This document shows, piece after piece, positions 34,115 to 44,081 of a stretch of 64,000 nucleotides of DNA. The stretch spans positions 29,010,120 through 29,074,119 of the forward strand of contig CM059568.1 of NCBI GenBank assembly GCA_030386875.1, read 5' to 3'. The position numbers and the translations under genes are program-made. The first letter of the stretch is position 1. Every line of letters starts with the position of its first letter. The notes beneath the pieces were generated by a model. It was not told the origin of the DNA. It ran no database searches and saw nothing but the letters and a program-made list of their open reading frames with translations. This stretch comes from Morinoia aosen. Lineage: Eukaryota > Arthropoda > Malacostraca > Amphipoda > Talitridae.

Positions 34115-35281
34115 TGTAGCAGTCGCTACAAAAATTTTCCATAACATTAAAATTCTCATTAAAATTTAAATAGCATAATTATTGGCATAAACTATCTTAC
34201 TGCAAATTATTACTAATAACTTTATAATTATAAGTATTAATCTTTATGTTTTTGTGTGAATCACAAATATTAATAAATACCAAACAACCGCTAGAGTAGA
34301 CCTAGGCGTTGTGGCAACATTCTGGCAGAGCACGCCGAGTCCGTAGCGTCATTTCGTATCCTGATCTTGTGTCGTTAAGAGCTCGTCGCGTAAGTATAAA
34401 TAAGCGAAAAATTCGTGTTAGATTTAAACTCATAATGGTGAATGTGTTGATAGTATTTTCACTGTGTTTTTTTTAGTTGTCTCTTAGTAGTCGTATGTGT
34501 CTTTAGCATGTCCTCATTACCGTGTTTAGGTTGAAAAGATCGTAAAATCGATCCGGCTGTTCTTGGTGATGGCGTTTGCCGTGTTAGTAAGTGTGTGTCA
34601 GACTCGCTAATCGTCAGCACAGTTGTGCAGTGTCACTGCTACATAGTGATTGATTCCTTGTGAGTGTTTAGACTCTTCGTAGCCAGAAATAATGGTTATA
34701 GCGCCATTGTGACGCGTTATAAATTCACCAAATTATAGGAGAGATTGCTTGCTTAAGATTTACATGCTCGATTTCATAAAAATTCTCCTGATCTGTTTTA
34801 AGAATATAAATGCGAAATAAATTCTCATACCCTGTTCGGTTTATATTGAAATTAGGTGAGAGTAGTAAGGGTGTATTTTGCCGTCATGACTCTTCTTTCC
34901 CTTATTCACTTGTCTGAGTCTCAAGGAGAATAACTCTTGGCGGTTGACAGTAGGAGAAAATAACTCAGGGTTTCCGTGGTGTGAATTTTGCACTAGATGG
35001 TAAGGTGTGCTTGCGGTTTCTTCTGTTTTTTCCTAGATTGAGTCATCCAGCGTCCTTGAATATTTCCAGATATCCGACGCCGCAACGAACTACACCTACA
35101 ATAACACATCTCACCTGGGCCTTGAGTTTCACTATAATCACTGGTTTATTTATAAAACCGAACCAGACACTAGTTCTTTAAATTGAACCATCGTCTGACT
35201 AATCAGTTGGGCCTTACCTACTAAAGAGACGCACCAGATTTTGTAACTTAACTGTCCGTCTGTTAAACGGAATTACAGAAA
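34115..35281 (+). repeat. G1 3' LTR, left part
   Basis: Starts TGTAGCAGTCGCTAC and follows the 5' LTR to GGAATTACAGAAA. G2 inserted there and duplicated GAAA (35278-35281). The remaining 263 bp are at 48710-48972. Confidence 0.88.
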
Positions 35282-36010
35282 TGTAGCATTAGCTACAAAA
35301 GTGTAAAATTTTAAAATTTCTCATTCGCACTTAAATAGCATAATTATTGACATTAAAAATCTTACTCTAAATTATTATTAATAATTTTCTACTTATAATT
35401 AGTAATCCTTGAAGTTTTTGTGTAAATGCATAACACATAAAATAACGATCGACATTTTCGAGTTTAAAGCCTCTGAAAAGGGCAACACCGCGCGGGACGC
35501 TTGGTTTTCCGCGTCACTCTCTCGTGCCTCTTTAGCTTGTGCGTTACAACGTTCTTGTAAGTGAAAGAAATTAAGTGTTCAAATAGAGCAAATCTGGTAA
35601 AGTATATTGTGTCATTTCTTAGTGAGCATTGTGTTTAAGTTTAAGGATCTGGTCAGTATCGTGCTATATATATAAACATGAAAATAGTCGTAGGAGTTCG
35701 TAAAATAGCGTGGCTCATTCCAAGTGCTATCTCAACATGACGTAGCGTAAATTTTGCGTGTCATGTTCACTTCTTGCGTCAAGAATTTATATTAGATATT
35801 CAACTACGTCCTTCCTTACTACAAAAATTATATACTTGCAGCTGTCATTATGATATTGAAATTCGCTCATCAAATACTTCGTGAGAGCGCCACGACAAAT
35901 TTGCCGGCGTTTTTTGTGAAAAATGGCGAAGCGTAAACTGCTGTGTCATGTCATTTTTTATGTTCACTGTATTATATTTTGAATATTTTTTTGTTTTGCT
36001 GCAAGAGATA
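35282..36010 (+). repeat. G2 5' LTR, truncated
   Basis: Starts TGTAGCATTAGCTAC and matches the first 0.73 kb of the 3' LTR at 46824 up to GCAAGAGATA. It then jumps to the gag zinc-motif codons (TTTGGTGGCCAAGC). Confidence 0.85.
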
Positions 36011-36746
36011 AATTTGGTGGCCAAGCACGCAAGTGCGGGTCCCGTTGCTGTCCTCGTTATACCGAAATGACTTCGGGAAACGCCAACAGCGACGCATAGT
36101 AGCGAGTACTGCGTTGCCTCACTGCCAGACTACTCGCCTTTTGACCATATTCGATCCCACTACCAAATATCGATTTTTGATAGACACAGGTTCCAGTGTT
36201 TCAATTATCCCAGCCACGGCGAAAGATAAAAATAATAATTTAGTGGCGACACTACGCGCCGCAAATGGCACGCCAATAGCTTGTTATGGAGAGAGAGTAC
36301 TCGAGTGCAGTCTGGGATTGAGGAGAAATTTCACCTTTACTTTCATGATAGCAGAAGTCCAAGAGCCCATTATCGGTGCTGATTTCTTAGCGAAGTACGG
36401 GATCATTGTAGATGTTAAAAACCGTAAAACTAGGGATGAGGAGACACAGATCTTAATTCCCGCTTGTGGCATAACTAGAGCTAATGTCTTGCATTCCTTC
36501 TCTATTGCTTTCAAGAAAGAGTGCATGTTCGAACAGGTTCTCGCAGAATACCCTGCATTACCAAACTCTAACTTAGCTTCTAAAAATATGCAGACGAGCA
36601 CAAAACACTTCATTGAAACAACTGGACCGCCAGTTTACTCCAGAGCTAGACGCTTACCGTCTGATCGATTGGCTTTAGCCAAGAAAGAATTTGCTAGGAT
36701 GTTAGACAGCGGCATTATCCGCAGTTCCAAAAGCCCTTGGGCTAGC
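36011..36746 (+). pseudogene. pol: G2 gag end, protease and RT start
   Basis: The Gag remnant, including GGGAAAC (36075-36081), is followed in the -1 frame by protease FLIDTGSSVSIIPATAK, GADFLAKYGIIVDV and the RT start (LALAKKEFARMLDSGIIRSS). The frame stays open through the NL-B junction at 36747, so the apparent ORF to 36938 is a chimera of gypsy pol and NL-B leader. RT continues at 44082. Confidence 0.82.
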
Positions 36747-36796
36747 TCCCAGACGAGACTCGCTTTGCAGGCCGGAAAGTGCCGTTCTCTGCACAA

Positions 36797-37570
36797 ATGT
36801 TGCCCTACACAACATCCCGAAAAAATGGTTCTCTCATGGGCAAAAATACGACCTTACCAAGCAAAGTGCCTGCAAGTAGGGGACCTACATCCTCTCACGC
36901 ACAAGATTCTAATGCTCAAAAGACCGGAGACTTGTTAACAGCTGACAGTAACCCCGTCAAAGAATGTGTGTCACCTTCCGAAGCAACGTCAGTGAAGATT
37001 ATGCAACCAAAATCGCCGGATGAGGGAAAACATATCTGCCAAACCTCCAGCAATCATTTGAAGGTTCGAAGCAGTGAAGTCTCAGCCGCAGCACCACAAC
37101 CACCTGCTCCTCATCTGAACAAGCATAACAGCGTGCCAGCTCCCCAGCTCTGCGTCAACAACAACGCTCCGAACTGTCCGCCAGCCGCGGGGACACAAAC
37201 ACCATCCTCATCAGTGGTACAAGAAAAAATAGTTTTTACTAATAAGGACATTTCAAGCGTGGTAGACTTTTCTCATTCTCCAGATAATATGTTCGATAAT
37301 TTTCGCGCACAAACCGATACTGGCAGTAAATTACCCCAGAGCGCAAGCTGTGAAAACAAAATAAAATTTCCAGTACAGAGCAATAAAAATAACACTGTTG
37401 CTTCTTTTAATGGCTACTTGCACCCGCTTCAAATAACAAGCTCTCAAAAAATTCATGAAATTATTCACAATTTGTCTCTAACAACAGCGTTTTCAATAAA
37501 TCCCTACGACAACGTGAGCCTCCAAGCCCGTCGTCGATTTTCTCTACAGTATCAAACATTCAGAACCTAA
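36797..37570 (+). pseudogene. NL-B ORF1, N-terminal disordered part
   Basis: From the ATG at 36797 the frame codes a low-complexity, S/T/P/N-rich polypeptide (for example SAAAPQPPAPHLNKHN, SVVDFSHSPDNMFDNF) that ends in TFRT. No domain is recognised. The frame overlaps the next one (37459-39132) by about 110 bases, and the downstream frame is -1 relative to it. No canonical slippery heptamer is in the overlap, so a simple indel mutation is more likely than programmed shifting. Codons over the overlap look more protein-like in the downstream frame (SIFSTVSNIQNLTEQL). Confidence 0.55.
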
Positions 37571-39132
37571 CCGAACAGCTTTTTGCTTTAAATTCACATA
37601 TAAGTTCTCAAGAACTTGCACCTGTGGTACCTGCTAGTATCTCTTGTGAAATCGACTCCAATTGTCGAGAACCTTACGACACTTTGCTGCTAGGTGATAA
37701 TATCCTTAGCACGATCAGAAGAAAGGACATCGATCGCTCGTGCTGGATCAAAACTGTTCCATCAGGGCGCTTCGATGACCTTCTCCATACTGTAAATTGC
37801 ATGCCTAGATTTAAAAATTATATACTAAGTTTTGATGGTCTCTGCCACTCGCCCTCAGACCTTGCTCGAATCAAACAACAAATTGTAAGAAAGTACGCAC
37901 TTTCTCGCATTTATATTGCCAATGCTTGCAGTGCAAACGAATTCAGCAAAGCGAGGCATTTTTGCAAAAACCTGGGTTTAAACTTGATTCAATTTCAAAC
38001 TTACCCAGATAATGAAAATGGTGACGCACTCAATAACTTTCAGTGGCCTCGGACCCAGGAAGAGAACTTCTGTTTTCTTCAACAACTTGCAATAAAATCA
38101 ACATTGCGAATCACCGTGCCATATTGTCATCGTTTCAACAAATGTCAAGCAATAAATGGAATTGTAGATCATTCCAATGAATCGAAAAATTCACGGAATG
38201 AGACAAATAGTCTCACCTTAGACTTTCAAAAAGAATATAAGCCTATGCACATCACTGTACATGGTACACCAAATCCTTCAAAATTGATTGCGTCATCAAG
38301 CAGAGGTCTGAGTAACTCATTCACCCACAGCATGAGGAACGTAAATAACCCTGAGCCTTTCCCTGATTCGATCTCAGACAAATATAATGTCAGTACGAAA
38401 AATAAATTTGCGTTACTTGCAACAGACACAAATAGTGATTGCGACATGCCCTCCTTTTCAACCAATTCTCAACTTTCCAGTGAGTACGCAGGAACCAAGG
38501 AAAGTCAAGCGAATACCGATATTCAAAAATATTCCAAAGAAAATCAAATTATTCGAAAAAAATCTGATGCCTCTGCCGGGCCTCCGTCGAACGACCAAAC
38601 TAATACTGCTACCGAAAAATCCACAGTGAATCAAATTTGCACACGCGTTGCATACACACTGGACGACTTGAAACGATCGCTCAAATTGGAGCCTGCTTAC
38701 ACTGTAGGTGACGGACACTGTCTCCTCCACGCCGTAACGACGCAGCTTGCTTCACAACAAAAATCGAAATGGAATTATATATCTCTGAAAAAAGCCATCA
38801 AAACTGAGAGCTCCAGAAACAAGGACCAGTATGCAAAATTCGTTGACAAGAACAGTGGCAGTTTCGAACAACTCATCGATAAATACATCGATAGAAAAGT
38901 CTTCGATCACGCAGTTGGAGACCTCATACCCCAAATACTTTCTAATGTAACGAGAACACCAATTCACGTATTTGATGAAAGAGACAATGGGATTTGGAAG
39001 ACGACAATCTCCCCTACATCAAATGCTCTGATAAACTGTCCTCCCGTAAATAAACACCGGAAACATGACCACTATAGCGCCCTCTTGAAAATGCGTGATG
39101 AAAATCGTGTTGCTCCCTCCCCCATTTTGTGA
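37459..39132 (+). CDS. NL-B ORF1: SGNH-like plus OTU cysteine protease domain protein
   Basis: The open frame starts at 37459; numbering here uses the internal GTG at 37624 as residue 1. Residues about 18-130 resemble an SGNH-hydrolase fold: TLLLGDNILSTI has GDN where the catalytic serine (GDS) is expected, and FDDLLHTV and YILSFDGLCHS follow. A long linker comes next. Residues about 345-490 are an OTU protease: GDGHCLLHAV with D363 and C366, AVGDLIPQIL, TPIHVFDE and HDHYSALL with H483. The OTU triad is complete as far as I can see. OTU proteases cleave ubiquitin chains or polyproteins. The frame ends in TGA at 39130-39132, followed by CTA and then ORF2 in the same frame. Confidence 0.75.
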   Translation, partial: NYSQFVSNNSVFNKSLRQREPPSPSSIFSTVSNIQNLTEQLFALNSHISSQELAPVVPASISCEIDSNCREPYDTLLLGDNILSTIRRKDIDRSCWIKTVPSGRFDDLLHTVNCMPRFKNYILSFDGLCHSPSDLARIKQQIVRKYALSRIYIANACSANEFSKARHFCKNLGLNLIQFQTYPDNENGDALNNFQWPRTQEENFCFLQQLAIKSTLRITVPYCHRFNKCQAINGIVDHSNESKNSRNETNSLTLDFQKEYKPMHITVHGTPNPSKLIASSSRGLSNSFTHSMRNVNNPEPFPDSISDKYNVSTKNKFALLATDTNSDCDMPSFSTNSQLSSEYAGTKESQANTDIQKYSKENQIIRKKSDASAGPPSNDQTNTATEKSTVNQICTRVAYTLDDLKRSLKLEPAYTVGDGHCLLHAVTTQLASQQKSKWNYISLKKAIKTESSRNKDQYAKFVDKNSGSFEQLIDKYIDRKVFDHAVGDLIPQILSNVTRTPIHVFDERDNGIWKTTISPTSNALINCPPVNKHRKHDHYSALLKMRDENRVAPSPIL

Positions 39133-39135
39133 CTA
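39130..39135 (+). promoter_or_regulatory. Candidate stop-codon readthrough site (TGA CTA)
   Basis: The ORF1 stop TGA is followed by CTA, the known readthrough-promoting context. The same frame then stays open into the endonuclease with no ATG between the stop and the essential INARSL codons. Translation of ORF2 therefore needs readthrough, reinitiation at a non-ATG codon, or this stop is a recent mutation in a continuous polyprotein. Confidence 0.55.
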
Positions 39136-42093
39136 AATAACAGTGATCAAATTGAATATGAAGCTGAAATCACAAACAATGAACGCGGCAATAAAGACCT
39201 AGAGACGAATACTAAATGCCCTGCTAGACCTAAAAAATGCAATAACTCCACTAAAGATCTGCCTATTGAGGTAAATAATATCAAAATATTGCACATAAAT
39301 GCTCGCAGCCTCAATGGTAAAATGGATGACGTACGAGTAATGTTGATCACTAACGATATCGATATTTTATGCGTATCTGAAACATGGTTCGATTCACGAG
39401 TCGAAAGCTCATATCTCAGCATTACCGGGTACAAATTGTACCGTTATGACGGAGTCAAGAGTAAGAGAGGTAGCGGTTCATGCATTTTCATCAAAGATGT
39501 CTACTCTACATCCTTAGTTCCGATAAAAGAAAAATGCGAAGACATAGAAATGGTTTGGCTCAATGTTCAAGTAAACAAACACAAGTCTTTCATTATCGGC
39601 AGTCTTTACAGACATCCGTCAGCATCTCTTCGTCCAACATTAGATTTCATTGAAAATACGCTTAGATCAATCTCTGCAGCCAAAAAGTCATTCTATGTTT
39701 TCGGAGATTTTAACGTGGATCTGACAAATAAAAACAATCAGCTAAGCAAGATGCTGCACAGACTTAATCTTTCTCAAATGGTCCAAGAACCAACGCGAAT
39801 TACCAACACTTCTAAAACTCTTCTTGACCTAGCAATTACCAACAATCCCCAAGCAGTACTCAGCACAGAAATCTTACCGTACTTTTCTGATCACCATTCG
39901 GTAGAATGCCAAATCAATATTGCAAAAGAGAAACAGAAATCTAGTTACATTACATATCGCATGAATAACCACTACTCCCCTGAAATATTTCAAGAAAAGC
40001 TATTAGACAGATGGAGGGAATTTCAAGGCATGGAAAACACCGATGATGTCAATCTACAAGTTTCGCTTTTCAACGAAAATTTCGTATCAGCTCTTAACGA
40101 ATACGCACCTTTCACTACGAAGAAAGTTAAGCCAAGAATTTCTAAATGGATAACAGATGAGATAAAACATTTGAGCAGAGCTAAAAGAAATTTGCAGCGA
40201 GAGTACAAACTGAATAAATCAGACAGTACGCGTCGAAAATTATATAAAGATCATGAGAAGATCCTACGAAGAAAAGTTAAGGAAGCAAAACGTGACTACT
40301 TCCACAAAGAACTCTTGGCGGCAAAACAAAACCCTAAAAGAACTTGGGAAATCATTAGAGAAGCTGATCATTATAAAAATTCAGACTGCAAAAGCACTTT
40401 TGACAACCCCTCAGAAATGGCGAATGACTTTAACACTTTCTTCTCAAAAGTTGGCGAAGATGTTTTCAATGAAGTATCCAGGACAGTTTCAGACACATCT
40501 ACAGAGGCAAATCTGAGCGATGTTTCATCCCCAAATAATAGCAACAAGTGGAGACCAAAGCCAGTTAGCGTCATAGAGATACGAAAAATCTTATACTCAC
40601 TAAAGAATACTAAAGCGACTGGACACGATGGCATAAGCCTCCAACATATAAAAGACAGCTTCCCTGTCACAGCACCCTTTATTCGCTTGATAATAAATAC
40701 ATCTATAGTCACAAACAAGTTTCCCGATCAATGGAAACTATCCGTAATTAAGCCATTACATAAATCTGGTGATATCGACATAGCGTCAAACTACAGACCA
40801 ATCAGTCTCCTGCCTGTTATGTCCAAAATATTAGAAAAAGTAATAACAAACCAGCTCTCGTCTTACATAGACGAGTCACATCTACTGCATCGCAATCAAT
40901 ATGCTTACAGGAGGAATACCAGTACTCAGGACGCCCTGTTAAACATAACTGAAAAAATTTACAATGATATTGACCAAAAAAAATTAACTCTCTTACTATT
41001 GCTTGATCTCTCCAAAGCTTTCGACAGTGTTGAGCATAAGAAACTTCTACAAAAAATTTCAAACCTCAGAATAGACACTCAGTGGTTTAAAAGCTACCTA
41101 CGAAACCGCTCTCATGCAGTGTGCTTGAATAACAAAATGTCATCATTCATACCAAATAATTTTGGCGTTCCTCAAGGTTCAATCATCGGCCCACTCCCAT
41201 TTTCAATTTTCATCAACGATTTCCCCACCATGCCGGCAAACACAAAAATCTCGATGTATGCTGATGACGTACAAATTGCCATGACAAGCTCAACAGCGGA
41301 TTTAACAGAAACACAAGCCAACGCTGAAAACCTGAGAAATCTGAAATTGTGGTATGACCATAATGGCCTCAAACTTAACGCAAGTAAAACGCAATGCATT
41401 ATTTTTGGATCACAGAATGCGACTGAAAATTTACCACCATTCAAGCTAACATTTGGAGACGATACAATTAAACCAGTCGATAAGGTTAAAAATCTGGGTG
41501 TTTGGTTTGACAAAAATATGACTTTCAATTCACACGTCGAAACAATGTGCAACAAAATTAACGGAACCTTAATGTTCTTTCATCGTATAAAGAACACACT
41601 TGACGAAAAATCTAGATTATTAGTGATTCAGTCTTTAGTTTTATCGCGTCTGGACTACAGCAGTCTTGTGTGGGGAGACTTACCTAAATGTCGTTAGGAA
41701 GAGTTGCAAAAATGTGTAAACTTCGCCGCCAAAGTGGTATGCAAAGGAAATTTCAATAAATACGATCATGTCACCCCTCTCTTAAGAAAACTCGACTGGA
41801 TCCCAATACCGAACAGATTCATGATCCAGAAAGCTCGACGAGTATTCTCCTCTCTTTACCTCCCCCAAAGTAATGCAGAGGTGGTAAAATTTTTTCCATC
41901 TAATATCCCAAACGAAAGACCAAACCGGAGGAACGATGTTTTAGTCAGTTACCGTTCATCTAACGTGGGACAAAAAGCTCTCTCACTTTCTGGAGCTTTT
42001 TTGTGGAACAAGCTTCCCCAGCATATCAAAAACTCTAAAACTGGAAAAGAATTTAGAGTAAATGTGTCACGTCATTTTGCATCTCTGTCATAG
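39133..42093 (+). pseudogene. NL-B ORF2: endonuclease/reverse transcriptase, one internal TAG
   Basis: The endonuclease starts at about 39280: ILHINARSLNGK (N), CVSETWFDS (E), SLYRHPS, FGDFNVDL, LLDLAITNN, SDHHSV. Linker, then RT: NYRPISLLPVMSKILEK, YAYRRNTSTQDALL, LLDLSKAFDSVEH, NNFGVPQGSIIGPLPFSIF and MYADDVQIAM (41257-41271), then thumb and C-terminus (GQKALSLSGAFLWNKLP) ending at 42093. The single defect I see is a TAG at 41695-41697, after all catalytic motifs; the frame then continues to 42093. Jockey-superfamily type by motif style. All RT and endonuclease catalytic residues I can check are present. Confidence 0.85.
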
Positions 42094-44081
42094 GGCCTGC
42101 AGCATCTCGGTGTGAACTTCCCATCTATCAGAAATTTTAATTTTTCCTGAAATTTCTGTTAGAAACTTAGAAACTATTTCATTTTACGTTTGCTAAGCGA
42201 TTCGTATATTCATCTTACTTATTTCTGTCGACAACAATGAGCACCACAGCTGTCAGTTCAGTGCAGCAGAACGAACGTTCTTTCCATAATTAGGAGTATT
42301 TCCTCATCTGTATTTTGTTATTTCTTTCTCTTTTCTGTATTAATATTTACCGTCCGTATGACAAATATACCATGAAATACATTTTGTGTGTGCACCAATA
42401 AACAGGTTTATAGATGTGAGGGTTGTGCAAAGTTTATAATGAATTAAATTTTTGGCTAACGTTGTCTCGCTATTTCAAAATCATTCTCGAAGATGTTTTC
42501 AACCGATTTTCGGCTGAGCTGGGGGGAAAGGGGTAATTTAAGCATTGCATTTAGTCTTTTTTATTTTTTTTCCGTGCGTTCAGCGCACACTAGCACTGAA
42601 CTTTCAAATCGGAAAAAACTCTAAATTTCTGTAATTAAAATTATCATTTTGGATCAAGGCCTAATCTTCCTATATGTGCCAATTTTGTGAATATTCTTCA
42701 CTCAGATGTGATATCCGGCCACAATGTTACTCCATTTTATCCCACGTACACATGTCCGTATAATGCTGAAGAGTTGTGTTGCTTCTTGACTATAACCTGA
42801 TTTTTCTTAAAAATTTCTGTGAAGAAATTAAAAACCAGCTCATCAGCTCATTTTTAGGTTTTTCGAAGTCTACTCTTCTTTTTAGTTTTTTTTTTTTTTT
42901 TTAACGCGAAAAATTTCTTAGGATTACAATGAGCTCAGCTGTCATTTTCTGTGTAGTAGATGGTAGGTTGCTTCTATCTTTTATCTTATATATGTATTTT
43001 TTTCTAATATTTTATTTTCAATAAGTATATATATTAATATGTGGGTGTACGTGTGTAGGTATATATATGTATCTACATAAATAGATATACATGTTTCTAT
43101 TTCATTTCTTTACGCAAAAACCATTCGGTTAATAAATTTTATTGCAATAGCGAAATGATTCAAAAATAGATCTATCACTTCCCCAGAGGGCGTTTCTGTG
43201 AATCGGATTAATGTCATATATAATTAATGAAATAAAGTGCAATTTGAGCATTTGAATCGTAGTAAAATTATCTTTCTGTCCGTATGTTGTACAAGCTATG
43301 AATTTTTATATTGAATATATGTTTGTTTACCCATTTCTACCAATATTTTGTAGATATTTGTCAATCATGAGTGGTAACCGGCTTACACTGTATCTCTGTT
43401 TTATCCCATGTACCCATGTCCGCATGATGTGGTGAATATCGAGAAGATATGAAATATGTTTTTGGTGGTGATAGGGCTTTGCATATTTTTAGGGCATATT
43501 TTTCATTTCTCATTCAACTGCCCTTGACAGAGATAGACTATTGGCAAGCCACGTGTGGTTTGTCTATTAGTACGCCTCGTATATTTTGTCTATTAATATG
43601 CCTCGTTTGGTCTATCTATTTTGTACACCTCTGATAGCTTGTCTATTAGTACACCTCGTATAGTTTGCCTGTTATTATTATGCCTCGTATGGCTTATCTA
43701 TTTGTACACCTCGGATGGTTTGTCAATTAGTACTCCTAGTATAGAACTTTTGTTAGACTACTAGCACACCACGAATGGTTTGTCTATTAGTACGCCTCGT
43801 ATATTTTGTCAATTAATATGCCTCGTATGGCCTATCTACTTGTACACCTCTGAAAGTTTGTCTATTAGTACACCTCGTATAGTTTGTCTATTATTATGCC
43901 TCGTATGGCTTATCTACTTGTACACCTCGGATGGTTTGTCAATTAGTACTCCTCGTATGGAATATTTGTTTTAGGATGCCCTATATTTAAGAAACTTTTA
44001 AAAGCCAATATGTTGGCATGTATCCCATGTGACAACTTGGAAATAAACATTTTTTCTTTTCTTTTTTTTCTTTTCTTTTTT
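42094..44081 (+). other. NL-B 3' UTR
   Basis: AT-rich non-coding sequence, with a GTGTACGTGTGTAGGTATA-type tract near 43040. The minisatellite (43556-43975) follows, then the conserved end AAAAGCCAATATGTTGGCAT, an AATAAAC and a TTTTC-rich tail. The terminal 100 bp match copy A at 1030-1130. Confidence 0.8.
43556..43975 (+). repeat. 26-bp minisatellite with a 220-bp higher-order period
   Basis: Degenerate units of about 26 bp (TTTGTCTATTAGTACACCTC plus GTATAG) run for 420 bp. Neighbouring units differ, but the whole run is two copies of a 220-bp block: TGGTTTGTCTATTAGTACGC occurs at 43556 and again at 43776. This shows duplication of a block of about eight units after the units had diverged. 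Confidence 0.85.

Larger units (their letters stand above)
36747..44081 (+). mobile_element. NL-B non-LTR retrotransposon, near full length (about 7.3 kb)
   Basis: Inserted in the G2 RT gene with a CTAGC duplication (36742-36746 and 44082-44086). Layout: short leader; ORF1 in two overlapping frames (36797-37570 and 37459-39132); ORF2 (39133-42093) in the same frame as the second part of ORF1; and a 2-kb 3' UTR with a minisatellite and a TTTC-rich tail. Copy A (1030-2950) confirms the 3' boundary. It is unusually long for its RT type because of the extra ORF1 domains. Confidence 0.88.

Noticed and set aside
36033..36938. 301-codon frame taken as one protein
   Set aside because: Only the first part is gypsy protease/RT; after 36746 the frame reads the NL-B leader, so the fusion is an insertion artefact.
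37459..37570. Programmed -1 frameshift in NL-B ORF1
   Set aside because: The overlap has no canonical slippery heptamer; a single-base indel is simpler.
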